A DNA stretch of 64,000 bases from Delphinapterus leucas (Eukaryota > Chordata > Mammalia > Artiodactyla > Monodontidae), in NCBI RefSeq assembly GCF_002288925.2, contig NW_022098066.1, forward strand, positions 81,853,665 through 81,917,664, written 5' to 3'. The notes below the pieces were generated by a model, which saw nothing but the letters and a program-made list of their open reading frames with translations, had not been told where the DNA came from and searched no databases. Shown here in pieces: positions 1 to 12,845 of the stretch (the stretch's first letter is position 1; each line of letters opens with the position of its first letter). Both the position numbers and the translations under genes were made by a program.

Positions 1-1480
1 CTCCTTTATTAAAAAGTAAGGTGACCATATGTGCATGGATTTATCTCTGGGCTTTCTTTCCTGTTCCATTGATATCTTTAAAACAGTGATTTTTTTAAAT
101 GTGTTTCAATATGTATATATTCGCACATGAACAAAGTAGAACAGGTAATTGGGTCACATGTTTGCACTTACACAAAATGATTGTGTGAATTTAAGAAAAG
201 TAAAACTATCAGAAAGCCACTCTATACAAGTAGTGCAGAAATGTAAAAGCACAGGTAGAGACTAGAATAAACCCTTTTATTCAGATAAGTAATAACAGAC
301 CACCCTGATTATTTGTATATGATACAAGATAAGAGGAAATGACCTTAATGAAAGAGAAAAGATGTGTTTTACATTTGGGTCAATGAAGAATAAAAAAAAA
401 AGGGAAACAGCTGAAACTGGGTTACAAATCACAGCCCAGGTACTATTGCTGTCACTGTGTGAGCTTTATCAGCAGGACGTGGTGCCTAGTTCAACAAAGG
501 TTGATTGGCAAATGAGTAAATCTGCCATTTGATTGAGAAAACTGCCATCTGGTTGATGTACAACTTAAACAAGTAGTCTGCTTACCAATAGGTGCTTTAT
601 GTACATTACCTAATTCTTATAACAACTCTGTGAGGGATTGATTTATCAAATTCACTTTACAGGGATGAAACCCCAGATTTGGGAAGTTAAATACGTAACA
701 CAGTCAAGCTTTTGGTAGGATGTGGCAGGGCCAGGATTCAAATGCAGCTGTATCTCATTTGAATCTCAAACCCACACCTACCAGGTAGGTGGGTAGAAAT
801 AGGAATTGTTTCCACTTTGCTTTTGAGGGAACTGAAGCCAACAGAAGTGACGTGACTTGCTAAATACTCTGCATCTGGAGTGCAATGCCCCTGTCCTTGC
901 TGCAAATCCATATCTTCTATAGCTTTTACATCGTATCTTGGGATATTTACTTCATATCTTGTTTAGGGATCTTAGAAATCAGTTGCAATCTTAAGCAAAT
1001 CCAATTAAACTCTACTGGCAGGATATAAGCATGGTAATTTATCAGCTGTTTCATAATGGAGACCAGAAATTTAAACGTCACTTTGGCATTTAGTTGAGAT
1101 CTGGGCTCAGTATGGGAACAATTAGCTAACAGCTTACAAATAAATTCTCTGATTATTCAGGGATGGGATAGTAACTTGTTACAAAGATCACTCTTGGAGA
1201 TGAGGGTGATCTGGCTTGAACATCTGTCATCAGGTTGATTGTTGGGTTGATCCTGCATGGTGGGCTGAGCTATATTACCTTCCCCTTTCACTGCTCCTTG
1301 AGCATCCTTCCTAAGTTTGCGTGCTGGGTCTAAGGTCCCAATGAGTGGAAGACCTTTTTCTTATCGAGGGTATTCAAGTTCTTGGGAACAGAACACTCTC
1401 TGAAATCTGTTTGTAAGAACCAGTGTTATGGTTCTTTGACCTGTTTCTCTGTGTAGTGACTACAAGCTAATAGAATGAAG
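1..1480. other. Non-coding stretch with two MIR-like remnants
   Basis: I see no gene here. Two antisense MIR-like SINE remnants can be read at about 580-755 (phrases like 'aacaactctgtgagg' and 'ggccaggattcaaatgcag') and about 760-930. The rest looks like unique, AT-rich intergenic sequence with no long open frame. Confidence 0.5.
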
Positions 1481-2140
1481 ACTAGGTGGTAACCAAAACT
1501 CTCATATCTGGCGGTGGGAGTGTGAAATGGCATGACCACTCTGGAGAACTTTTTCTTACAAAGTTAAAAATGCACCCACTCTGTTATTCAGCAATTTTAC
1601 TCCTGGGCATCTTTCCAAGAGAAATGAAAACATGTTCACAAAAAAGAATTGTAAAAGAACATTGTCAGCAATTCTATTCATAATAATCCCACAAACTGGG
1701 AGCAGCTCGAATGCCCCCCAACAGGTGAATGGATAAGCAAATTTGTATTATATTAATACAAAAGAGCAATACTTGGCAGTAAAAAAAAAGAATAAGCTAC
1801 TCATACAAGCAACAACATAAATGTATCTCAACAGCACTTTGTTGGGTAAGAGAAGCTATCCATACGTAAACAACCATTTAATTGATTCCGATAATTTAAA
1901 GTTCTAGAACAGGCAGAACTAAGCTACAGTGATAGAAATAAGAGCAGTGACCTCTGCTGTGGGCGAGAGGGCATTGACTGGGGAGAAACAAGGACATTTT
2001 CTGTGGTGATGAAAACGTTCAATATCTTGACACTGGCAGTGGCTACACCAGTTGTGTCAAAACCCATCAAACTGTACACTTAAAACGAGTTTGTTTTATT
2101 GTGTGTAAGTTATATTCTAACTTTTAAAAAAAGATGAAAC
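1480..2140 (+). mobile_element. Ancient L1M-type LINE, 3' end fragment
   Basis: The stretch reads like the end of ORF2 and the 3' UTR of old mammalian L1M elements: 'ggtgggagtgtgaaatgg', 'cagcaattttactcctgggc', 'ccaagagaaatgaaaac', then the typical tail 'aaactgtacacttaaaac' and a short A-rich end near 2135. The frame is broken by many stops, so this is a decayed fragment. The subfamily cannot be named without a library search. Confidence 0.75.
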
Positions 2141-2380
2141 CTAAGATTAGTTCAGCTACTGGGAGACCAGAGCTGTGTTCTGTTTCCACTCCTGCCTTCT
2201 CTTCCACGTCTTTTTTTTTTTTTATGCCTTAGGTCTTAAATCATCAAGAATCATACAGTCAATCCTTAGTAGAAATAATTGGGGGGGACGCTGGGACAAT
2301 GGGGTCAGCTGTAGTCTAGCGGTTAAAGGGATAGTCAACCCATGGTTCTAGGAAGTAGATTCAGTAGCTTGTGGATCTGA

Positions 2381-2900
2381 ATTTTTTACTGGAGTAGAGT
2401 TAATTTATAATGTTGTGTTGGTTTCAGGTGTGAAACAAAGTGATTCAGTTATATATATACATATATACACACACACACACACATATATGTATATATTTTT
2501 TTTCAGATTCTTTTCCCTTATAAGTTACTACAAAATATTAAGTATAGCGCTATACAGTAGGTCCTTGTTGGTTATCTACTTTATACATAGTAGTTTGTAT
2601 CTGCTAATCCCAAACTCCTAATTTATCCCTCCCCCCACTTTCCCCTTTGATAACCATAAGTTTGTTTTCTATGTCTGTGAGTCTCTTTCTGTTTTGTAAA
2701 TAAGTTCACTTGTATCATTTTTTTTGACTTTACATATAAGGGATATCATGATATTTGTCTTTGTCTCTGGCTTACTTCACTTAGTATGATCATCTCAAGG
2801 TCCATCCATGTTGCTGCAAACGGCATTATTTCATTCTTTTTTGTGGCTGAGTCATATTCCATTGTATATATGTACCACATCGTCTTTATCCATTCAAAGA
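2381..2900 (-). mobile_element. L1 LINE 3' end (ORF2 C-terminus and 3' UTR), antisense
   Basis: On the minus strand, 2746-2961 encodes a peptide containing WIKTMWYIYTMEYDSATKKN and MPFAATWMDLEMIILSEVS, the well-known C-terminus of L1 ORF2p. Downstream on the minus strand (2381-2745 on +) lies the artiodactyl-type L1 3' UTR, with an internal AT/AC microsatellite at about 2450-2500. The T-rich start near 2381 is the antisense poly(A) tail. The element is strongly 5'-truncated. No clear target-site duplication was found. Confidence 0.85.
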
Positions 2901-4248
2901 TCAGGTATTTTTGAAGCACAGCAAGTGATTGCTGCCACCTCCCAGCAAAATATAAGAACAACCAGGCAGCCCATTCATGGAACCTGAATATGCCTGTCCT
3001 GAATATGCCTTGTTCAAGGAATGAGTCCTGAGCACCTGCAGAAGACTTTCAGGGAAGGAGAACCTACAAATTCAGTGTACGAAGGGGGAAGGAGAAGGGC
3101 AGATTCAGGCTGCTGCTTTCAGAGGCTCTAGGGACTCCTCTTACCCATAGTGACATAGCAGGCTAGTTAGTCCGTTTGGACCTGGTGCAGCTCATTCGGC
3201 AACCAAAACGTTGGGCTCTAACGGGAGTCAGCGGTACTGTGTGTGGGCAAGGGGCTGGAGGGTTGATCAGAATCTTAGGACCTCATAAAGCTACCACCTC
3301 ATGAAGCCGGTTGTCCCAACATAACCCAGGGTGTTCACGTGGAGTTTGGCCCTAGATCTACTGAGGTCATTGCAGGTTCAGAAATGTGAACGTCAGTCAA
3401 CAGTCCAGGAACGAAAGTTGTCCTGACCTTTGCATTAAATTGGCCGTGCTCTTCCGGTAAGACAGATGATGGAAAGGAGAGAGGAGGGGGACACTGGGTA
3501 GAGATGGGAAGGGATGATGCTGACTGCATTCTATACCTGCTTCTCTGTCTGAGATCGCAGGTTTTAATATCAATATCTGTTCTCTGATTCTACAACAAAT
3601 ACTAGTCATGTGCCTACTAGGCGCCAGGCTCTGCTGGGCAGTGGGTTTCAAGAATGGATACAACACGGTTCCTGGCCTCAAGGAACTGCAAGTCCTGCAA
3701 AAGCCACCACCATAATGGACCAACAGGAATACAGTGGGACGTGTTTCTCACACACACACACACACACTCACTGCCAGCTCTGCCTGACAGCACCGGGGGA
3801 GGCTTCAGGGTTGGGAAGACACAGCAACTGAATCATAAGGACAAGTCAGGAGTGATAAGAATATTCCAGGAAGAAGGAACAGCAAGTACAGGCAGAGGCA
3901 TGAAAACATCGTGTTTTGGTGCAAGCAGGGGCAAAGGTCAGCCTGTGAGCTGTGAAGGCACAGACACTCCCTAGGAGTCCCTCATTAGCTGGCCCACTGG
4001 CTCTGGGTTCAGCAAGTCTGGGGCCTCAGCTGAATACCCTACCCCCGTCCATGTAGGAACAGGACCTGTGGGCTGAATTTCAGACCCAAGGACTGGGTTT
4101 GAGGGCAGAAAATAGAGTTGAATTTATGCTGAAGGACCAGCTGAAACAGCTGTATATTCAGGTCCCCCACTTCCTTGGTCACCCCAATCTCTTCCTCCTC
4201 TGGTCTCCTATAAGCTGCTCTCTGAAGTGTGAATTAACAGTATAATAA
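2901..4248. other. Non-coding stretch with L2-like fragment
   Basis: No gene recognised. About 3600-3720 resembles an L2/MIR3-type fragment ('gcgccaggctctgctgggcag', 'ttcctggcctcaaggaactg'). Short overlapping open frames around 3335-3970 have no family resemblance. Confidence 0.45.
3749..3766. repeat. (CA)n microsatellite
   Basis: Nine CA units in a row. Short, likely polymorphic. Confidence 0.9.
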
Positions 4249-4470
4249 TTAACAGTGTAGACTCTGGGGCCAGATTGTCTGCCTTTGAATCCTGGCTCTG
4301 CTGGTGGCCATCTGTGTGATCTTGGACAAGTTGCTTTTCCTCTGTGCGCCTCAGTTTCCTTATCTGTAAAACGGGGATAAAGATGATCCCTACCTCATGA
4401 GTTAATATATGCAAAGCCCTTAGAACACTGCTTGGCATATAGTAGATGTCCTCTAAATGTTATTGTTTAT
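4249..4470 (+). mobile_element. MIR SINE
   Basis: Almost full-length MIR in sense orientation: 'gtagactctggggccagat', 'tttgaatcctggctctgc', 'gatcttggacaagttgc', 'cctcagtttccttatctg', 'gcttggcatatagtagatg'. This family predates the placental radiation. Confidence 0.9.
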
Positions 4471-5984
4471 TGTTGAGGATAATACTGACTACCATTTATT
4501 GAGCATTTACTGCTCCTGAGCACAGCGAGAGGGCCTTTACACACCTTATCACAGGGCAGCTGTAACGAACCCTGGTGTCTGAGCAAAGCTATGTCATGAA
4601 TGAGGTGTCTTTAGGGAGGACATTACTGATTTCTCTCCTGTGCCAACCGTCCCTCCCTTGTCACCTAACTCATATATAAGCTATGTTTGATCCTGGATCA
4701 ACATAAACCTTCTGAAGAATACAAATTGTCCCCAAGATGCCAGTGGCTCTCATATCAATGGGCTGTTGGATCCCACATCATGTCCCATGTGGAGAGCCAT
4801 GCTGGTGACCCCAGACACCCAGCAGATTCTGGGATCCTGAACTCTTGTCTGTACCCAGGGCCCGACTTTCTCCATGATCTTGGTAAGGTTCATAATCCCA
4901 GCTCTTGCTACCTAGCTCACCTCCATACCCAGAAGCTCCGTCTACTTCCAATCAGATCTGATCTATGTAGCAAACTCAGCAGCTGGAGAGAGAATTTTCC
5001 TTCTTACTTCAGACCCTATAAAACAAGGACAAACAATACAGCCCCACGAAAAAAGTCATTGGCCTATAACCACACTCTCCAGCAAGCCCTTCTTCGGGTC
5101 TTGTCCCTGTCCCTCCCTGTGACTCACTGCACAAGGGCTCCCACCGAGGGAGGCAGCCACACCGCTGGGCTCATAGTCTATAAGAGGCTCCGACGCTGCA
5201 GAAAGATGCAAACTGCCCCTCAGTTTGCCTTAGCCTCGCGCACGACTGGTTGGCTTCAGGCATCAACAATTCAAGGTTAATATTAACCTGACTGCAGCTC
5301 CAAAGGGTCAGGCACACTGGTGGGCTTGAGCCCAGACCTCAAAGTCCCAGGTTTGTCCAACTTCTGGAATCAGCTCAAGCATGACAGATGGCTGAATGGC
5401 ACAGCAGGGACCGGGAGGGCCTGGATGCCTCCCATCATGATGAATTGCGGGGGATGCCTTTCTGCTCGCAGAACTACGTATGCTGTCTAAGAAACTGGGC
5501 CATGACTGCTCATGAATGACCCGTCATTTCTCTTCACCCCAGTTAAGCAGGAATATTGTTCAATAGGTACCCTGTAGCCACCTAAAACAAAACAAACAAA
5601 AAAAAAACCCCAACATCTCTTTACAACTTCATCTTGAAATGTGCTCCAAACCCACTGGCACTGCCCTGTCGAACCCAGTGTCAGATCCGAGGTTGGGCCC
5701 GTCATGAACACATTCTCTGGAATTCGAGGGATGTTGCAAAAGCACCTCAAATAGCTCTGCTTGTGCTCCTCTGTGCCCCCATGGGGATTAACTCACTTAG
5801 GCTACAGCAGTGAAGGCTGATATTAAAGAAGAGAAAAATGTTCCTTAGCCCAGTGAGTTCCTTAGCTTAGCTCAAAAGGCCCCCAGGACTTCATATTAGA
5901 TTCAAACTTGAGAATCTAGTTTGAACTTGATTCAAACTATGAATCTAGCTATGAGAGCTATAGGAGAACCTCCACTGTTCTACC
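4471..5984. other. Non-coding stretch containing a 197-codon open frame
   Basis: No recognised gene. A + strand frame is open for 197 codons at 4687-5280, the longest non-repeat, non-gene frame starting with ATG on this strand. Its translation resembles no family I know. The segment has a TATAAAA at about 5019 and could be part of an old LTR, but no paired LTR or terminal motif was found. An A-rich tract lies at 5584-5610. Confidence 0.35.
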
Positions 5985-6150
5985 TACTACCAGAACCTTA
6001 TAGATATTAACTCATTTACTTCTCATGAAAGTGTAGGGGATGTTGTGAGGAAACTGAGGCACGGAGCAATTAAGTACCATGTGGATGTTAGTAAGCGGCT
6101 GCAGGTTGGCGCTCAGGCACGAAGCTCCAGCATCTGTGTTCCTGCCCATA
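5985..6150 (-). mobile_element. MIR SINE, antisense
   Basis: Antisense MIR phrases: 'agatattaactcatttac', 'gaggaaactgaggcacggag', 'aattaagtacc', then decayed. Confidence 0.65.
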
Positions 6151-6673
6151 ACACTGTAATGTCTCCTGGAAGGAAGGGACGCTGTCCAGGATTGGAAAAT
6201 GGCAATGGAAAGTCTGGATCAGAGGACAGTGAGAAGGCCAGGTGATGTGAAAGCTGACTGTGGGCGTGGCCTAGAGGCTGATTGCGTGGGCCTGAAAACC
6301 ACTGTGGATAAGGAATTTCCAGATCCCGGAGTCTGGCCACTTTGCAAGGGATTTCTGGGGTGATACTGCCATCTAGTGGTAAGACAACAGGTAGCAATTA
6401 CCCTCCAAGCAAACGCAGAATGAGTCTTGAGCAGGGAAGGTATGACAAATCACCAGGAAAAGTTATTTTTCACTCCAACTACAGATTCTAAAAGACGGGC
6501 AAATCCCACTGCCATGATCCTTGAAATAGCCTAGAGTTTTCACATGCCACTGAATGGTGGCTACAAGCTAGATTCAAATCCCAACTCTGTGTGCCTGGAG
6601 ATTACTCCTAACTCAGGAAAGCCTGTGAGATGACATTCCAAAAGGTGCTCCTCCCATCTTCTTTCATGTAAAT

Positions 6674-6868
6674 ATTGAGAGTCCGCCTGCTGATGCAGGG
6701 GACACGGGTTCGTGCCCCGGTCCGGGAAGATCCCACATGCCGCGGAGCGGCTGGGCCCGTGAGCCATGGCCGCTGAGCCTGCGCGTCCGGAGCCTGTACT
6801 CCACAACGAGAGAGGCCACAACAGAGAGAGGCCCGCGTACCGCCAAAAAAAAAAAAAAAAAAAAGTCC
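6674..6868 (+). mobile_element. Young CHR-type SINE, 5'-truncated
   Basis: Matches the other young cetacean SINEs in the window from the GAGAGTCCGCCTGC position onward but lacks the first ~25 bases, including most of the A-box region. It ends in a long A run. A 9-bp target-site duplication CATGTAAAT is present at 6665-6673 and 6869-6877, so the truncation happened during insertion. Confidence 0.93.
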
Positions 6869-7242
6869 CATGTAAATAATTACAGGTTTCTTCCTCCTGA
6901 GGTCCTGAAAGAAGTTCCCTGTGGGGCAAAGTCCCTGGAGGGTGATCCAAGCCTGGCTTTGTTGATGTGAACTTGTACTTTAAAAGCCATCCTCTATCAA
7001 TCATGTCAGGCGCTGGGACACGCTAGTGAGCAATTATTTCTCTATACCAAGAGAAAAACCAATAGCCACGCTCAAGAGTTGAATTGAGCTCAATAGTCTG
7101 GGCTTTCACAGTGGAGGAGGGAGGGTTCTGTCTATGCTTGTCTTCACTGAGGACCAGTGGAAAACTAATGGGTTGAAAAGGCAGTACGCGTCCCGTGGGC
7201 TGGGCGTTGCTGAGCCGTGGCTCCTTTAAAAAGTAAGGTCAG

Positions 7243-7450
7243 GCCTTCCCTGGTGGCGCAGTGGTTGAGAGTCCGCCTGCCGATGCAAGGGACACGGGTT
7301 CGTGCCCCGGTCCGGGAAGGTCCCACATGCCGCAGAGCGGCTGGGCCCGTGAGCCATGGCCGCTGAGCCTGCGCGTCCGGAGCCTGTGTTCCGCAACGGG
7401 AGAGGCCACAACAGTGAGAGGCCTGCGTACCGCAAAAAAAAAAAAAAAAA
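7243..7450 (+). mobile_element. Young CHR-type SINE, full length
   Basis: Begins CTTCCCTGGTGGCGCAGTGG (tRNA A-box region) with GGTTCGTGCC in the B-box position, body ending CTGCGTACCGC, and an A tail. A 12-bp direct repeat AAGTAAGGTCAG flanks it (7231-7242 and 7451-7462). Confidence 0.95.
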
Positions 7451-7627
7451 AAGTAAGGTCAGCTTGCTCTTGTGGAGTATGTTAGATGTGCTCACAGAGG
7501 GAGCTGGGCTTTGGATAAAGTCTTGTGTTCCTTTCCTCCTTGGGCACCTCAGGACAAGCTAATGAAAGGGCAAGTTGCCATACCAGGGACGAGAAAGAAA
7601 AAAAAAAACCAACTCTGCTCATTACTG

Positions 7628-7775
7628 ATGAAATCTTGGGCTAGTTAATTTTCATTTTCTCTTCTGAAAAATGGGGAAAGTAATATCTACCCATATGGTT
7701 GCTGTGAAGATCAAGTGAAATAATGCATGCAATGTGTCAGGTCTATTGTCAGCACTTAATAGCCGTTTATTATCG
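7628..7775 (+). mobile_element. MIR SINE remnant
   Basis: Sense MIR phrases: 'tctgaaaaatggggaaagtaat', 'gttgctgtgaagatcaagtg', 'gtcagcacttaatag'. Confidence 0.7.
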
Positions 7776-10159
7776 CAGTATGAGGACGTGGCAAGGCTGG
7801 CACAGAAGCACAGAGGGAAGGACCCAGACGAATTGGACATTAATTAGTGGCCTTTAGCGAACCCCACAGGACTGCCCTTGGGGAATTCTTTGTTTTTCAC
7901 ATGTACTCTTGTGTTGGCTTCTGCCTGATTACTGAGTCATTTTTCCACTCAAAAATATTAGTGGTTCTCCCTGCCTCTCATATTCCTCTCTGGTCAGGCC
8001 TGGAGGGCTCCACACAGCGCGGCCCTCAGTCCATCCCGGCTGGGTCCCCGCTGCTCCTTGCTCCCGGCTCCCAGGCTGTGACCGCTCTTCACCCATCCCC
8101 TCGCCACCTCCCCAGACAAGCCTTTCCTTTACAACACGGGGCTTTCGTAATTCTCCACCTGAAATCACCCACTCCCTTCCTCTAACCATCTTGGAAGAAT
8201 TGGGAAAATATATGGTTTGGGAGAAAAAAAGCGAGTCTTTTATTTTGAGGTTGAATTTGGCAGTGAACGTCCCTTAAATGTGAGGTAACTTGGCAAAGCT
8301 CGCCAAGTTCGTTTCATGGTTAACCTTGCTCTGGCCCACTTGCTCACTGGCTTCCAAGCCAGTGATGTTGTTCCCATTAAAGATTAACTTGTAGCCTTGA
8401 AACTTCTCTGTCCTCAGGGGGCTGTGGGTAGGGAACTGCTATTCCCACCACAGCCAGCCGTGAGCCAGGAGTGGCGTGGCGACCCCTGGACACCGCTTTC
8501 CCCAAGTACTGGGAGAGGCTAATACCAGGTGTGTTGCTGCGTGTCTTCTGTGTGCTTGGAACTGGGGAGGGGGATGAGCTGGCAGGTGGGGCGAGAAGAA
8601 AGGCCAGAGATTTCGGGAGGCATCGGAGGTGCTCACTGTGAGTCTGTAAGGGAGAGTTGTGGCAGAAAAGGGTAACGTGGAGGCAGGTAGTAGGACACTG
8701 AAGGACCTGGCAAAGGGAGGCTTTGCTTCAAAGACACTACAGCTAGAGAAGGCTATGTCTAGAGAAGTTAAGTCTCAGAACCACCTGGAGGAGTATTTAT
8801 TGGTGTCCTCAGGAAGGAAAATAGCTCGAAAGATGTCCACTTGCAAAAGATCTGGAAAATCTAAAAGGCACAGTTCCTGCCCTCGAGATATGCTTTGTAA
8901 CTTGATCACTGCTTCCTGGCCATGGGCAGAGGAAAACAGTGACACTGGGACTGCTTCTAAAAGGCAAAGAAGTTAATGTTTCTCAAACAATCGGGCTGGT
9001 GTAGTTTCTTTGGGGAATAAGCTTGCTTGGAACGAGGTACCAATTCCCTCCAATGTAGAGCCTCCCGAGACTGTGATTGAGTCAAGTTGAATCTATAGAT
9101 CAATCTGGGAAGAACTTTCCCCAAACAGTGATCAAGACAGGGTGGTATTGGTAGAAAGAAAGCCAGACAGATCAATGGATTGTAACAGAGAGTCTGGAAA
9201 CAGGATCAAGGGAGAAATTGCTTTTTGTGATTTTCTACCTCATAACAGGAAACAAAACTCCCAAAGTATTTACTCTTAATCATTAGGCTATTCTGCATTT
9301 TACAAGCTCCTTTGATTCTCACAAGATCTCTGTGAGCTAGACGGCCGTATTCTAATTTTATAGATAGATGGGAATTGGAGCTTGTCTAGAATAGACGGAG
9401 CGGAACATCATTTATGGGATACCCTTTGAGAAACAATGGGAATATTCCCAAATTCCTGGGTAACTCTCCCTAGAAAAGGAATTCTGTTATACTCTATATC
9501 ATATCGACTAACAGAGAATCAGCTACTGAAATCTGTCTTCTCCTTCGACTGTGAGCTTCTTGAAGGTGGATGTTGATATCATCTGAGTTTTTAAAAATGT
9601 CTAGTGTTTAGCGTGATGCCTAAATATATTAGTGAGGTTAGGTTTGGCTATGCTGTAGTAGAGGATAAACTCTGAATTCTTAGTGGTTAAACAGGCAAAT
9701 ATTTATCTGTTGCTCACGCAAAGTCAGCTGATCTCCAAGGCCGCTCCTTTCCAAGTGGTGATTCAGGGATCCAGGCTGTCTTTATCCTACCGCTATGCCT
9801 CTGGTGGATACGGCCTCCGGAATGTTGTAACAGAAGAAAAGGAAGATAGAGGGTCACATATCAGCACTTAAATTCTTGGCCCCAGAATGAACACATGCCA
9901 CTTCCACTCATAGCCCATTGACCAGAACGGGTCATATAAACCCTGCCTACCTGTAAGCAATCAGGAAACGTCAGGGAGCACGTGCTGAGCAGTGGCTGCC
10001 TCTGCCTTCCTGCCTGAGAGCATGTACTCAATAAGCCTCGTGAGATGAACTAATGAATAAATCCAATGCAGGGTTTAAATGATACCACCATGGAATTACT
10101 CAAATCTGGAAGCCACTGTCAACCTCCAGAGCCTCCCAGGAGAATGCCATCAACAAGAG

Positions 10160-10365
10160 AAATAATGCAAACGGTTCTACCATTTATGGATGGTCTAGTC
10201 TATATAAGGCACTGCTCTAGAAACGTTACACGGGTTATAGTGTTTAGTCCTCATGAAGGCCCTATGGGATAGGCATTAACTGTCTTCTTCCACGAATAGC
10301 TTGTTCATGGTGAGCAAGTAGCAGAGCTGAGTTTGAGCCCATGTTTGCCAAGTTACAAAGCTTAT
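10160..10365 (-). mobile_element. MIR SINE, antisense
   Basis: Antisense MIR: 'ggcactgctctagaaacg', 'agtcctcatgaaggccctat', 'agcagagctgagtttgagcc'. Confidence 0.7.
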
Positions 10366-10924
10366 GAGACTCTGTCATCCTGACTGAATGGACTACCTCA
10401 GCTACTAACGTTTCATGGAGTAACGTTAACAGCTGAATGCAGTGGCCTTCAGAAATGCAATCTGGATAGACACCGTGGTGAGAGATGCTAGAGGAAGGCA
10501 GAGAGACGTCTGCTCCATCTCCGACCTGGTGTGGTCCATCCCCACTGCTCTGCCTTCTCATCCCTCTCCTGCTGCCTCCCAGCGGCTGCCACTCCTACAC
10601 ATAGCTATGCCTATGAGACCTCAAGTCAGAAGTGAAAAGAGTAGAGTTCAGAGCTTGTTCTGACCCTTTGTGTAGTTTCTGACACTCTGCCCTTTCTGAG
10701 CAAATGAAGATGCAGGGCAACGATCTCCACACAGGACACCTTTCCCAGTGGCCTAGATTTTGTGGGAACTGACCAAGCTCACTTTATGCAGCTCTTCTGA
10801 CCCTACAGAACAGAGACCTGAATGTATCCTAGCGAAACCACTAACAACCCGTACTGGCCAAGTAAAGAATATCTAGAGCAAGTCAGAGGGATTCCTGGTC
10901 AGGCCCTGCCAGTCTCATCATGTG

Positions 10925-11075
10925 GCTATAGATAATTCACTGGAACTCTCTGAGTTTTAATTTTTTCATATATAAAATGGGACTCTTGTACCTCTACTCT
11001 GTGATCGCCCTTTATCTCACTGGGTTATTATAAGCATCAAATGGGATAAAATATGGAAGAGTGCTTTGGAGACCA
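10925..11075 (+). mobile_element. MIR SINE remnant
   Basis: Sense MIR: 'aactctctgagttttaat', 'tataaaatgggactcttg', 'gggttattataagcatcaaa'. Confidence 0.7.
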
Positions 11076-11278
11076 TTAAGATTCATTTAAACTTGCCAGG
11101 GTATTTTTTATGACCAGCTAAATGACGAAGTTTTCTGATCAAGTTATGATTTTGTCAAGGGAAGGAAGCGAAGCTGCATCTGCCCAGGCCGTTTTCAATG
11201 CCAGCTCTCACCCTGCAAACCACACTTGGCTACATATATTTGCTTCTTTTCATGATGTTTAAGAGACAAGCTATGGTA

Positions 11279-11482
11279 GTCAGCCCGTCTGACTAGATGT
11301 GTGATGTTGGGCAAAGCATTTTAATCTCTCTGAACGTCAGGTTTTTCATCTGAAATGGGGATAATAATATTTGTGTTTGGGAATTACACATTAATGCACA
11401 TGAAACAATTTACACAGTGCATGACGCATCATGAAGCACTCCATAAATGGTTGTAGTTTTATTGTCATTATTATTATTATTA
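11279..11482 (+). mobile_element. MIR SINE with (ATT)n tail
   Basis: Sense MIR: 'gtgtgatgttgggcaaagc', 'ctctctgaacgtcaggttt', 'gaaatggggataataatatt', 'actccataaatggttg', followed by a short ATT repeat near 11466-11482. Confidence 0.75.
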
Positions 11483-12647
11483 AGGAGCCATCACGCTGTC
11501 TCCAAGGGTCTTTGTGTAACCAAATTATTCCACTGCTCAACAGAAGAAGAAAATTCCAATCTTCCCAAACACCCTATGAACCCTTGGGTCAGTGTCTCCC
11601 AGTTTGCCCTAAACAATCGCCAACACCCCACGGAAAGCACGCCATTCACAACGCGGCTGTGCTCCAAAACTGCAAACCTTGGAAGCCATTTGTTTGGAAC
11701 TCAGCCCATATTTTCCCATAGAAAGAAGGCTAATAAAATAGTGGTTGGAGTCCTAGGTGACTGAAAATCCCTGCTTGATTTGCCAAGTAGCAGAAATTTG
11801 GCATATTTGCAATGAAAATGAGTGTAAAGTCATGTATTGTTAGTCTTAGGCTAAAACTGAAAACTAAGAAAATTGTGTAATAGTTTCTTTGGCGTTCATA
11901 AGTGCTAACGATGAGGAAAAGAGGCTTAATTAGAGGAAGAAAGAGTTCAGTGGCAACGGAAGTAAATGCAATCTCAACGTGCCTCTGAGGATATTTTCAA
12001 AGGCTTTGGAGGTTCTTTACCCAAATCTAACGTGACTTCAAAACTTGTTTACTTTTTTGTTCTTAATCCAAGGGACTCTACAGCACTAATCTCATCCACG
12101 CGCGAGGGGGTTATTTTGGGTTTGCAAATGGAAAAGGGAAGGAGACAGGAGAGACTAGGGAAAGGGAAGAAGAGTGAGAAAGATTTCCTGAAAAAATCAA
12201 ACAGTGGTTTGGAGAAATCAGCGAAAGAGGAAGAGGCATACATATGTAGGATGAGGGATTACCTGCTCGGCCAACAGGGAACCCAGGTTGGGTGAGAGCC
12301 CTCCTCCAAAAGGGAAATGGCGCCCTGACAGGCAGAGAAGCTCCGCTGAAGCCATCAGGTGGCGCCACAGGGCCAGAACAGCTGGTTAAAAAGGGAGCCT
12401 CGAGGCCGGTGAGGAAGAAAGAAGAAAGGCTGTGAGCTGCCAGCTATTTGGTGTTAGGAACCAGCCCAAATGATGGGCTAGTTTCCTGTTCTGTACTTTA
12501 TCGCCACAAAGTGCTGAACGAGAATGCTAACGTGATCCATCTAAAGAGAGGTCTTTGCGTTTTTATGGGCAGGGGAAACACAGAATATGAGGGCCTGATG
12601 GACAACAGCCCAACCTTTCATTTCTGGTAGCTTCAAATCTGGTAGAG

Positions 12648-12845
12648 GGGCTTCCCTGGTGGCACAGTGGTTGGGAGTCCGCCTGCCGATGCAGGGGACG
12701 CGGGTTCGTGCCCCGGTCCGGGAGGATCCCACATGCCACGGAGCGGCTGGGCCCGTGGGCCATGGCCGCTGGGCCTGCGCGTCCAGAGCCTGTGCTCCGC
12801 AACGGGAGAGGCCACGACAGTGAGAGGCCCGTGTACCGCAAAAAA
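12648..12845 (+). mobile_element. Young CHR-type SINE, full length
   Basis: Complete element starting GGGCTTCCCTGGTGGCACAG and ending in GTGTACCGC plus A8. Target-site duplication AAATCTGGTAGAG at 12635-12647 and 12846-12858. Confidence 0.95.

Larger units (their letters stand above)
7451..12647. other. Intergenic stretch with scattered MIR remnants
   Basis: No gene recognised in about 5.2 kb. Between the MIR copies listed separately, 7850-9280, 9400-10150 and 11500-12640 appear to be unique sequence with only short, unrelated open frames. A possible further antisense MIR lies at about 9290-9390. Confidence 0.5.

Noticed and set aside
5883..5945. Cluster of short inverted repeats (TTCAAACT / AGTTTGAA)
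   Set aside because: Arms of 8 bases in AT-rich DNA are expected by chance; not kept as a separate feature.
6561..7004. Open frames of 60-150 codons over the young CHR SINEs (also near 7250, 12660, 16000, 25410, 29400, 41110 and 62670), with peptides such as [20 protein letters not shown]
   Set aside because: They repeat in every SINE copy in all orientations and are translations of the CpG-rich SINE body, not genes.
7290..7330. tRNA gene suggested by the GGTTCG B-box motif
   Set aside because: The motif belongs to the tRNA-derived head of a SINE; no cloverleaf or anticodon arm remains.
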